A stretch of DNA of 25,143 nucleotides. Origin: JAYKJB01 sp035284745 [NCBI: Candidatus Sericytochromatia bacterium] (lineage in GTDB: Bacteria > Cyanobacteriota > Sericytochromatia > S15B-MN24). Below, one piece after another: positions 15,129 to 25,000 of the stretch. The notes under the pieces were generated by a model, which searched no databases, was not told the DNA's origin, and saw only the letters and a program-made list of their open reading frames with translations. Position numbers and translations under genes: made by a program. Numbering within the stretch: position 1 is the first letter of the stretch; each line of letters begins with the position of its first letter. The stretch is from assembly GCA_035284745.1 (NCBI GenBank), contig JAYKIL010000007.1:1-25143 (forward strand), read 5' to 3'.

Positions 15129-18100
15129 CAAACACCCTCCGAGCGCAAAGTGATCGCAAAGTCAGACATGCTGTAAATGGGTCGCCCATCCACCATTAAG
15201 AGTCCATCAGCAACCAAAGACCGTGCCTCGTCGTCACAATGCTTGATATGGGCTTCCACCACCACCTCTTGGCTGCTCGGGACAATTTGTCCACGATACT
15301 GCCACTCGTGCGCCGTGTTCAGTTGCAAGGCCTCAAAGCGCGCACCGGGCGTAAGAGCCCCCCAACGACGCCAAGCCTCGGCCTTCAATAAATGAACCAA
15401 GGCCTCCAATCCCAACGAACCGGGACACACGGGATCCTGATAGAAATGTGCAGAAAAATACCAATCTCGCGGGTCCACACGTTTCCTTCCACGCAGACAG
15501 CCACGCCCATAACGGCCACCATCCGTACTCCAGTGATCAATCTCCGCCAACAGACTGAGTTTGCCTCGGGGCATCGGGCCGAATTCATTCGGGTAAGGTG
15601 AACTCAACGAAGCGGGGAGTTCGAAGGGTTCAACGCCACGCAGGCCCACTTGCTGAGCCAGAGCGGCCTTGGTAAAAAACCCAAACATGGTCCAACCTGA
15701 ATAGACGGCCGTTCCATCGCACGTCACCGAAAATTCAAATTCCTGAATGATCATCCCCGCGGATTGTGAGACTTTGGTTAGCGTGGCGCGTGTTTTAAGA
15801 GTTCCCATCTCGGGAACGACCGAAGCGTTCTGTCTCGCCCGGCCTCCCAGATTACGGAACGACAAATCGACGGGGGAGGTTAAAGCAGACCCCACATAGG
15901 CCGCCAGCCAGCCACAAGGTTGCAACGCAACCTCGAGTAACACGCCAAAGGGCATCGTCGGCTGGCCCTCGTCAGAGAAATACCATGCGTCGGGCGGCAC
16001 GTCGTACTCCGCCTCACACCAAGCGCCGGCCTCGCACACCCAGGGTTTTCCACCCACCGCAACCACGCGATCTAAAAACATGTAGGGAGGACCCGGCAAT
16101 CGAGCGATGATCCGCTCCTCATCGAACACGCGGTATCGTTCACCGAAGGCATCGGATGGCTTTCCTACCGCAAAGGCCAAAATGGTCTCGGGCCCGTAGA
16201 GCGTGTTTTTCGCCTGTGGTGCCAGCGTCATAGGCGCACCCGGGGAATTTTTAGCGATTCGATTCGCCCGCGCCAGTTCCCACAAGGCATCCAGGCTCGC
16301 ACGGGTCAAACCACTGGCTTTGACGCTCATATCACTGATTAAGACAATGGGTTTATCATCCGCAAACATCAACGCGTCTGCCAAAACATAAGGGACGCCA
16401 TCCGCGTCGAACCCCAGTTCTTTGAGAGACACTTCGTAGGTCACCAAACGGGTCGTCGCCAAGACCTGCCCGCGGCATTTCAAGCGACTTTTGACCTCTG
16501 AAACGGGTTCATAGATGACACTGCCTGCCGGCCCCACCCAACCAAGTCCCAGAAGAAAGACACGCAGGGTGTGCATGCAGCACTCGTACATCAAAGTGCC
16601 AGGCATCACCTGATCATCCACAAAATGACAGGTCAAATACCAAGCATCGGGAACCACGTCGTGCTCCGCGCGGATCAAACCCATTCCCCAACGCCCACCG
16701 GAAGGGTCCACGTGGACCACCCTGTCGACAAGCCGCATTCGACCATCAGGAATTGTGGTCGCTCGGTCGAACGGCAACCCGGCGAATTGCGCCCCAAAAG
16801 CGCCCACGAGGTCGCCCTCTCTCAGGGCCGTCAGTTGGGGAGCAGCAAGGCGTCCTGCCTCGAAAGTGACCGGGGGTTTCCAGTCTGTCAGCCAACGACC
16901 TTTGGCAGGCCGTGATTCCAACGCTGAAAATACAATGCCTCGCCCCTCTGCCAGCTGTGTCTCCGAAAAGAATCCCGCGCACCCCTCCCGCATGGTCATC
17001 AGCGGGATGCCATCCACCGTCGCGTCAAAACGGAAGAAGAAAAGGGTGACGCCGCTCTGATCCAGAAAACGATCGATGGCAATGTCGTAGTGGATCGTTT
17101 GGCCCGGGGCCGGCAAGGGTCCGTGAAAAGTAACCACCGCATCCAAGAGACGGTATACCGAAAGACCGCGGGTTTTAAAGTCGATTCCAAGCCACGCCGA
17201 CAAAAACAGGTCAGCCTGACCTGCCTCAACCGCGACACAGGTTGGAATCCTATTGCTATCCAAGTACCACGCCCCGGGCAGAACATCGTGCTCAGTCACA
17301 ATGGTGCCGTGACTCAAGCTTCCTCGCTCCCCGGAAATTGACATAATGCGATCAACCAACATCAGCGGCTCATCGGGCAGGCGCACCCGGGTGGGATAAG
17401 TATCAACAGGACTAAAATAATCCCCCAACACGGGGGCAATCTCCCCGCGAGCGAAAGCCAAGCAACCTGCGCGATCCAACCAGCATGGCGGGGGCGCAAC
17501 CCCGGTCGCCACGGCCGATGGTTTCTGTGATTGATTGAGAGACTTGAGCGCCTTTTCCAGCGACTCCATTGCCAACAATCCCAATCGTTGCTCTTTGTGG
17601 TACGAATCGTATGCTGCCTGAACACCGGCGTCTGCCAGCACCACTTTGTTTTGCCGTTCGAGGACGCCCTGCCAATGGCTCGATACATCCAGCGCCTGCA
17701 ACGCTCGCCCCTCCCCGGAGGCGGCCTTGACTTGTTGGCTTTTCCCAGAAGGCCGTTTCCGCCGCGGCAATACCAGTTTGACTGCCGAAGCGGCGGGCGC
17801 GGGGCTTCCAAGCGCCTTCACCGGCAATTCCGGCACCGTCTCACGCGTTTCTCGTTGCAAGCTGACACCTCCGTGAAGCGGGACACGAACCAAAGGGCCG
17901 AGGGTACGGGGGGTCATCTGCCCCCAATCTGCGGCTTCCCCATAGAGAGGAGCTAAGTCCACAGGGATTCTTTCCGCGTGTAAATGGGCCAGGACACGCA
18001 ACAGCGAGAGCTCGGCATCGACCCCCTTTACACAGGCAGAACGGGCCATGTAACGACCAGAGCCCAGAATCGCGCGAATCATGCGCGTGCAAGAATTACG

Positions 18101-21100
18101 GGGGCCCACCTCAAGGAAGATTCGACGGCCGTCACGAAACGCCGCGCGCACGACCGCCGGAAAATCAAGCGTGTTTTTGGCCTGTCCCACTAGCGCATCA
18201 ACCGCCGACTGACGATTCAGCACATAGCGCTGTCCCCAATGGCCGCTGTAAAAGTCAACACCCTCAGGTGCCACCGTAGGCATATCGTGAAGGGCCCGAT
18301 AGGCCTCTTCGACCCCGGCAACGACCTCACAGTGCACGCTCGTCACACCCTCCAAGGTTACAAAACGGCACCCGAGCCTTTCGACCAACTGAGCCACGGC
18401 CCCCGGCTCACCCCCCACAACACACTCTCCAGGGGCATTGACGATTAAAAGATAGACGCACGAGATACCCCTCGCAGCCTCTCGAACCGCATCAGGTCCC
18501 CGGTCAACAACACCCTCTCGCCACATCGCCGGCACCCCCGCAGGCAGGCCCCAATGACGCGCTGCCGCGGCATAACGTCCACCCAACTCCACGGTGAACA
18601 ACTTACTCGCCACCATTCGCCGCGTAAGTTCATCCCGATCAGACCACGCCCGCGTAGCGACCAAGGCCGCCGTCTCACCCAGACTATAACCCAGCACTGC
18701 CCGCGGACGGATGCCAAAAAGCCCCAACGTATCGTGCATCATCGCACCATGCGCCACCTGGGCAAGTAAGGTACTGCGATGGTCATCAGACAACGCGGCC
18801 TCTGTTATCTCCTCCCAATGAGCCGGCCACTCACGTCGCCAGGGCACAAGGCGCGCGGGACGGACCTGTGTGGCCAGGGTATGGGTCGCATCTGCGTGCC
18901 GACGAGCCACCTGCGGAAACTTCAGCCACAGGTCAACGCCCATGCCCACATAATGATTCCCGCTGCCAGGAAACACGAAGGTGATTGGGGTATCCGGGCC
19001 CAAGGGGTCCGGAACATGAAAAACTTGAGCCCCGGTCGACGTGACATCACACCCCGGGGTGACATCTCCTGCGAGGGCCAGAGCAGCCTCGCGCAACCGC
19101 GCATCCAAATCCTCCGTATCCCGTGCCACAATGGCGAGACCCAATGTTCCCTGACCGCATCCACGTTCCCGCCACCACGAGCGTGCGAGGTCAGACACAG
19201 CGGCCGTGGATGACTCAGCGCGACGATGCAAAGTCAGCGCCTCAATTTGTTGCAACAGCGCGCGTTTATCTGAACCGGCCAGCGCAAAGAGTCCGTAATG
19301 GGCCGGCACCAGGGGTTTTTGATGCTCCAACACGCTCTGGCCGTCGCGCGCTGATTCGCGGCACTCGGTGGCTGCCAGGACAACGTGACCGGCACTGCCA
19401 TCAAAGCCGAGCACATTCACCCCCGCGCGCCGAACGCCCTGGCTGCGGTCAAAGAACCAGTGTTGGGCCACGCGCGGCAAATGCACAGCGCCCACCACCG
19501 GCCCCGATTTCCGCAGATCCCACTGCGGCAGAACCTCGAAATACAGACACAATGCGGCGCGAATAAGGCTGGCCGCACCCCCGGCTATTCCCGGTTGGCC
19601 GTTGGCGTGCGACGCTCGAGCGCCTGCTGTCGTCATATCAGCCCCGTGAGCCCACAGCGATGCAACCGCCTCGTGTTCCTCCCGCAAACCCCATCCATCG
19701 AGTTCCAAAATTCCGGCACCGCTGAGGGATCGCCCTGCCTCTTCCCATGCCTTTTGAGTCGCCTGAATGACAGTGGCGGTGTCGGGCGGGGCGGCAGCGG
19801 ACGCCAGGGTGCTCGTCCCTGCCGAAGCCAAACCCTCAACGACAGCATAGATCCGATCACCATCCCTCGTTGCGTCTTCGAGACGCTTTAAAACCAAGGC
19901 TCCCGCGCCCTCAGACGTCGCCACCCCATGTCCTTCTCGTTGGCGGGCAGCCAGCACCCGCGCATCGCCCGGAACATCCACCGCCCCGACCAAAACAGCA
20001 TCCAATTCGTGACGCTGTAGAGCCCGCACACCCGCTTCAAAAGCGCGATAGGCAGACATTTCCTCCGCTTGAATCGTATGTGTCGGCCCCCCAAAACGGA
20101 ACTCACGCGCCAAACGGCTCGCTACCATTCCCCCGAGCGCTCCCAGCGTCCGATCGGACGTCAATGGCGGCGTATCAGGCTCAAGGCCCAACTTCAGACG
20201 ATGCCACCGCCGATGATAATCTGTCGTCCTGGCATCCAATCCAATTCCAATGTAGGCTCCCACGCGGGCATGCCGGGTTTTGCGTTCAGAGAACACACCA
20301 CCGGCGTCCCGCAGGGCTTCATCCGCAGCCCGCAACATCAACGCCTGCTGCGGGAGCATGTCAGGCCACTCGCGCGGTGGAATTCTAAAACGGGACGCGG
20401 ACACTTCGACATCATCGGGCAGATAATTGCCGCTGAAATCTCGCTCCAAACCCGGCACCTCGCGGCCCGCTCGCGAATGGGCCCCGTATTCGAGATCCCT
20501 TCGCAACTCTCCACCGCGCAGCGTCGCCACCTGGAATTCCTTTAAATTTCTCAGCCCTCCAAAATGACACCCCATCCCAACAATCGCGACCCGCGGGGGA
20601 AGGGAAACCGAGGCCGCGGCGGGCGGAACTTCCTGCTCGGTTCGTGGCATTCTCAATGATTCGTTCTCGTCGTGGGGTGCAGTGTCTTCCGACAGGCCCG
20701 AGGAGGCCGGCTCAGAAAGGGCGATATATTCCTCGATGAGCAGGTGCGCGTTAATCCCACCGAAGCCAAATGCGCTGACGGCCGCCCGGCGCGCCCCCGC
20801 ATTTGATGAAGGCCACGGTTCCGGCGCATTCAACACCCGAAGGTTCGCCTCATCAAGGCCCCAAGCGGCGGCGGAACGCCGGTAGTTCGCAGTCGGCGGT
20901 AGCGTACGAGACCGCAAAGCGTAAAGGGTTTTTATCAAACCCGCCGCCCCTGCTGCGGTGAGCAAATGGCCGACATTCGACTTAACCGATCCGATAACAC
21001 TGGCACGAGCCCCCTCGCCTCGCAATGCCCGCAGACTCGCAACCTCCACGGCATCGCCTTTCGGAGTGCCCGTGGCGTGACATTCGAACAGATCGACCGT

Positions 21101-22015
21101 GCCGGGATCCCAGCCGGCCTGGGCGTATGCCTCCCGCATCGCTCGCAATTGCCCCTCGGAGTGGGGGGCCAGCAAACTTCCTTCTAGGTCGTTGGAAGTC
21201 CCCAGGCCCCGAATGACACCCCAAATAGGGTCACCGTCCTGCTGCGCATCAGTCAAACGCTTCAGCACGACCATCCCGGCGCCTTCTCCCACCACCAAAC
21301 CGTCGCCCTCTTCATCAAAAGGCCTTGAACAGCCAGACGAGGACAGGGCCCTCAATTGTGAAAAACCCATCTGGGTATAGAGGCTATCGGGACGACTGAC
21401 ACCGCCGGCCAACATGACATCCGCACGTCCAGCGGCCAATTCGGCACACGCCAGTTTCAGAGCATACAGGGACGAAGCACACGCGGCGTCCAAGGCATAT
21501 CCACCCAAGCCAAAACCAAAAAGGCGAGCCAGAAAACCGCCCAGAAGACCCGCCCCCCGATAGGCATAAGGCTGGACATCCCCCTGGCCATCAAGGAACG
21601 CCACCGCATCGCGGCCCGCCCCCTCATCAGGTAACACAATGTTTCCCAAAATCACCCCGGCACGCTGACGAGATTGAGCGTTGAGCAGCAGCGTGGCACA
21701 TGCCTGACGAGCCGCCTCGATCGCCAAATGATAGAGGGGATCCAGTTCGCCAAGAAGATCATTGGGAATCGGCAGGTCTCCAAAGTCCGGTGTCCAATCT
21801 TTGACGGCGCACACGCGAGAGGATGCGACGCGATCACCTACCCCCGGTGATGCATCCACGATTTCATCAGGAGGCAAAACCCATCGGCTCGTCTCGACCC
21901 GATCGGCCGCGCTGCGGGCAGCAACCACGTTCGCCCAAAGTGCCTCGGGGGTGGGCGCATCCGGGAAAATGCCACCCACGCCCACAATGGCGACTGGAAC
22001 CCACGCAGTGCTCAT
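15128..22015 (-). CDS. pfaC: PfaC-like PUFA synthase subunit, KS-CLF-AT-(hot dog)4
   Basis: 2295 residues. An active ketosynthase (1-430) has Cys179 in DAACASS, His313 in ECHATGT and His350 in SNVGHL. A chain-length-factor domain (475-885) follows with the Cys site replaced (IQAEEMS). An acyltransferase (1010-1355) has Ser1111 in GYSLGE and His1228, in the role PfaB plays elsewhere. After a helical linker come four FabA-like hot dog repeats, starting near 1550, 1757, 1975 and 2150. The second (His1797, Glu1811 in CHFVDDQVMPG) and fourth (His2190, Glu2204 in AHFYQDPVCPG) keep the dehydratase pair; the first and third have lost it. FabA-type dehydratase/isomerases set the methylene-interrupted double bonds of PUFA. 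The ATG forms an ATGA overlap with the pfaA-like stop and has no clear ribosome site of its own. Confidence 0.93.
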   Translation of the reverse strand: MSTAWVPVAIVGVGGIFPDAPTPEALWANVVAARSAADRVETSRWVLPPDEIVDASPGVGDRVASSRVCAVKDWTPDFGDLPIPNDLLGELDPLYHLAIEAARQACATLLLNAQSRQRAGVILGNIVLPDEGAGRDAVAFLDGQGDVQPYAYRGAGLLGGFLARLFGFGLGGYALDAACASSLYALKLACAELAAGRADVMLAGGVSRPDSLYTQMGFSQLRALSSSGCSRPFDEEGDGLVVGEGAGMVVLKRLTDAQQDGDPIWGVIRGLGTSNDLEGSLLAPHSEGQLRAMREAYAQAGWDPGTVDLFECHATGTPKGDAVEVASLRALRGEGARASVIGSVKSNVGHLLTAAGAAGLIKTLYALRSRTLPPTANYRRSAAAWGLDEANLRVLNAPEPWPSSNAGARRAAVSAFGFGGINAHLLIEEYIALSEPASSGLSEDTAPHDENESLRMPRTEQEVPPAAASVSLPPRVAIVGMGCHFGGLRNLKEFQVATLRGGELRRDLEYGAHSRAGREVPGLERDFSGNYLPDDVEVSASRFRIPPREWPDMLPQQALMLRAADEALRDAGGVFSERKTRHARVGAYIGIGLDARTTDYHRRWHRLKLGLEPDTPPLTSDRTLGALGGMVASRLAREFRFGGPTHTIQAEEMSAYRAFEAGVRALQRHELDAVLVGAVDVPGDARVLAARQREGHGVATSEGAGALVLKRLEDATRDGDRIYAVVEGLASAGTSTLASAAAPPDTATVIQATQKAWEEAGRSLSGAGILELDGWGLREEHEAVASLWAHGADMTTAGARASHANGQPGIAGGAASLIRAALCLYFEVLPQWDLRKSGPVVGAVHLPRVAQHWFFDRSQGVRRAGVNVLGFDGSAGHVVLAATECRESARDGQSVLEHQKPLVPAHYGLFALAGSDKRALLQQIEALTLHRRAESSTAAVSDLARSWWRERGCGQGTLGLAIVARDTEDLDARLREAALALAGDVTPGCDVTSTGAQVFHVPDPLGPDTPITFVFPGSGNHYVGMGVDLWLKFPQVARRHADATHTLATQVRPARLVPWRREWPAHWEEITEAALSDDHRSTLLAQVAHGAMMHDTLGLFGIRPRAVLGYSLGETAALVATRAWSDRDELTRRMVASKLFTVELGGRYAAAARHWGLPAGVPAMWREGVVDRGPDAVREAARGISCVYLLIVNAPGECVVGGEPGAVAQLVERLGCRFVTLEGVTSVHCEVVAGVEEAYRALHDMPTVAPEGVDFYSGHWGQRYVLNRQSAVDALVGQAKNTLDFPAVVRAAFRDGRRIFLEVGPRNSCTRMIRAILGSGRYMARSACVKGVDAELSLLRVLAHLHAERIPVDLAPLYGEAADWGQMTPRTLGPLVRVPLHGGVSLQRETRETVPELPVKALGSPAPAASAVKLVLPRRKRPSGKSQQVKAASGEGRALQALDVSSHWQGVLERQNKVVLADAGVQAAYDSYHKEQRLGLLAMESLEKALKSLNQSQKPSAVATGVAPPPCWLDRAGCLAFARGEIAPVLGDYFSPVDTYPTRVRLPDEPLMLVDRIMSISGERGSLSHGTIVTEHDVLPGAWYLDSNRIPTCVAVEAGQADLFLSAWLGIDFKTRGLSVYRLLDAVVTFHGPLPAPGQTIHYDIAIDRFLDQSGVTLFFFRFDATVDGIPLMTMREGCAGFFSETQLAEGRGIVFSALESRPAKGRWLTDWKPPVTFEAGRLAAPQLTALREGDLVGAFGAQFAGLPFDRATTIPDGRMRLVDRVVHVDPSGGRWGMGLIRAEHDVVPDAWYLTCHFVDDQVMPGTLMYECCMHTLRVFLLGLGWVGPAGSVIYEPVSEVKSRLKCRGQVLATTRLVTYEVSLKELGFDADGVPYVLADALMFADDKPIVLISDMSVKASGLTRASLDALWELARANRIAKNSPGAPMTLAPQAKNTLYGPETILAFAVGKPSDAFGERYRVFDEERIIARLPGPPYMFLDRVVAVGGKPWVCEAGAWCEAEYDVPPDAWYFSDEGQPTMPFGVLLEVALQPCGWLAAYVGSALTSPVDLSFRNLGGRARQNASVVPEMGTLKTRATLTKVSQSAGMIIQEFEFSVTCDGTAVYSGWTMFGFFTKAALAQQVGLRGVEPFELPASLSSPYPNEFGPMPRGKLSLLAEIDHWSTDGGRYGRGCLRGRKRVDPRDWYFSAHFYQDPVCPGSLGLEALVHLLKAEAWRRWGALTPGARFEALQLNTAHEWQYRGQIVPSSQEVVVEAHIKHCDDEARSLVADGLLMVDGRPIYSMSDFAITLRSEGV
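15136..15140 (-). promoter_or_regulatory. Shine-Dalgarno of oleA inside the end of the pfaC-like gene
   Basis: GGAGG on the minus strand, seven bases before ATG 15128. It lies within the final codons of the pfaC-like gene, so ribosomes finishing that gene can restart on oleA. It supports ATG 15128 over TTG 15131. Confidence 0.7.
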
Positions 22016-25000
22016 AGAATTGCTGAAGATGCCAACGTGTTGCGCTTAAAGGCCTCTACCAGCCCCGCGTTGAACGTGCATTCAGCCCCTCTAAATTCCG
22101 CCACCAATTCTCCGGCAGCATCGATAAACGCCGCGTCTGCCAACAAGGTACCCACGCGACGGGCCGTCACGTGGACCGCCACGGTGTAGGCGCTGCTGAC
22201 GAATGGTCGATACTGTCTAAAATGGGCCACACGACAAGGGAGACAAGGAGCCCCCAACGTCTCAACACTCCATAGAATCAGCAATTGAAACATGGCATCA
22301 ATGGCCAGGGGCTCGGTCAGCCACGCATCCGTCACGGGATTCTGCATCCACAATTGTGGACGCGGCGATGCCTTGACGCGCCCCAACACCCCTTCCGGCC
22401 CCAAGGCCTCCACGGCCAGCAGTGCGTGGAACTCCGGACCATGGAACAAGACGTTTCGATAGGCCTCATCCAGACCACGAAAGTAGGGCCAGGCCTCGGC
22501 CCCGCCCCGCCAACCCGTCGACCAATGCGAGTGTGGCACCGGCAAAGCCGACTCCCGGAGCAAAGCAGTGGCCTGAGCCAAGGGCCGTTCCCGACCATCA
22601 CCAAAAAGACGAATACCGACCTGGAACCCGCCCCCTTGGGGATCTGACTCCAACGGGCCCACATCGAACCGAAGACCGTAACGCTCCCCTTCGAGGACAA
22701 CCCCTTTGAGCAGTATAAACTCATCAAAACCGGCAAAGGACAATTGCGGCTGTGACGCGCGGGCCGCCGCCGCCAACCACTCGAGCATCACGGCCACCGG
22801 CAGCACCGCTTTCCCGCTCAAGACGTGGTCCGCCAAGAATGGATGAGAAGCCACAGCCAATTCACGTTCCACGATCGTTTTGAAACGAGACTCCAGATGA
22901 TGTGCAATGGATGCTGAGACCGAGTCCTCTGTCCCCCCCGCGGAATCAGAGAGCCCCGGGGCCACAACATCACCGACGGGAGGGCCTGTAACGACCACCT
23001 CCGGAACCGGATGCCGCTCACGCCCCAACTCAGCGGCGAGCCAAGCCGCCCCCGCCTCCAAGGGCACCACCCCGACCCCTTCCGACGCGAAAATCTCTTT
23101 CAGGGCGGGCGTGACCATTCCACCATCCCACGGGCCCCAGCCGACGGACACCACTCGCGTTTCTAAACGGGTGGATGCGATCCGCCGTGCAAACTTATTC
23201 AGCACCTCATTCGCCATCGCATAGTCGCTCTGACCCACTCGTCCCACACGGGCTGTGACGGACGAGAACAAAACCACCGCCCTGAGCTCTCTAGGATCGA
23301 TGGCCCGCCACAGTGCCCGCAGCCCCCCGACCTTGGTATTGAAGACCCGGTCAAACATTGCAAGCGTCTTGTCCGAGATGTATTTGTCCGCCAGCACACC
23401 TGCTCCGTGGACCAGCATCCTCACCGGTCCGTGCGAAGCAGTTAAGCGTCGAAGAGTCATCTCGACAGCCAGTTCATCCCGCACATCCACAGGCAAATAC
23501 AGCGCCTCCACGCCCAATGCCTGTAACCGACCCAATGTTTGGGTCACTTCTCTGGCGGCGGCAATTTCCTGCCAGCGCGCTTCGAGTTCTTTCGGCGCCA
23601 GCGGAACTGGGGCCTGCGCCGCCACGGCTCGTTTGACTGACGCCTCGTCTTGCGCTTTGGAGAGCCAAGCCGGCTCTGCTTCAGGAAGAGGCGTACGGCC
23701 CAAGAGAGCCACGACCGGACGATAGGCGCGAGCCAAAGCAACGGCCACCTCAGCGGTCACACCCCGTGCTCCGCCGGTCAGAACAACGAGTTCCCCTGCC
23801 TTCACAGGAGCAGCCCGCAATGGTGCAGGGCCTGCCGCCTCCAAGGCGAGGCCAAAACGGCCCTCCGGGCCAAGACCTATTTCCACAGGACCCGGCAATC
23901 CTATCTCATCCACAATGGCCAGAGCCACTTCCGCATCGTCCCAAGAGAGATGAACATCGAAGGCCTGAGCCACAACATCGGGCCATTCAAGCTGGGCCGT
24001 TTTAGCCAGTCCAGCCAGCGCCCCGGAAACCGGGTTAAAGGGCTGGCTTCCGTCTACACAGCCAAATGCACCATCCATCCGGGAAACAGTCGCGAACCAG
24101 GCCCCTTGTTGCGTGGCTTGCGCTTTCAATCGTGGGGCAGCCTGTGTGACAAGATGGAAAGCAGATCGCAGGTACTCCTCATCCGCAAACGACCAATCGG
24201 TTCCCGCACCCGAAGGACCCAAAAGAATGAGGCCCGCCAGCGACTCAGGGACTTGCCAAAGTTGATCCTTGGTCAACTCTTTGACGCTGGCAGCAATCCC
24301 GGCCGATTGCAGGCCCTCCGCCACGGTCACTGCCAACGGTGAGCCCGCAGGCCCAGCAACCCACACCTCCGCCCCATGAGGCAGCTTAGGCTTCGACAAA
24401 CGCGGGGCTTCGGGCAAGCGCACCGCGACCGGATGTTCACAGCGCAAATTTAAAGTCATCGCGGGATCGGGCGCCAGACGAACTTGGTTCCAAAGCCCGG
24501 CTCCGCGTTCATCCCGCTCAACGACCGCAGGCGCGACCAGTGCCTCGATCGGGTCAGACGACATCGCGCCAGTCGGTTCCGCGACCGGCGAGGATTCCGC
24601 AGGGGTCAGTGGCGCCACCCCATCCGCTGTCGAAGCCATCACCTCGGGATCATCACGCGACAGAAGGGGCAAGACAGACGGTGAAGAAGGTTCCGATAGG
24701 GTGACAGGCGGAAACCAGTCAGGTGTCGAAGGCTCGAGTAAGCCGGCATCACCTTTTCCCGGGCCCATAGAATCTTCGGAAAAGGAAGGTGAAGGGGAGG
24801 CGACGGCCCCACCAAAGGCGCCCACGATGTCACGCAAGGTCTGCAGGCTCCCCGCCTGCTCGGGGCCGATGGGCTGGGCACCCGGCAAACGCTCGACCAG
24901 CGCCGACAGAATTTCAACCCGCTTGATCGAGTCAATGCCCAAATCGCCCTCAAGTGCCATGTCTAATTCCAGCGTGTCCGAGGGGTAACCCGTCTTCTCG

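Noticed and set aside
15177-24988. Many long plus-strand frames opposite the pfa and ole genes
   Set aside because: They are low-complexity Arg/Pro/Ser-rich antisense shadows of GC-rich coding sequence without ribosome sites or known motifs.
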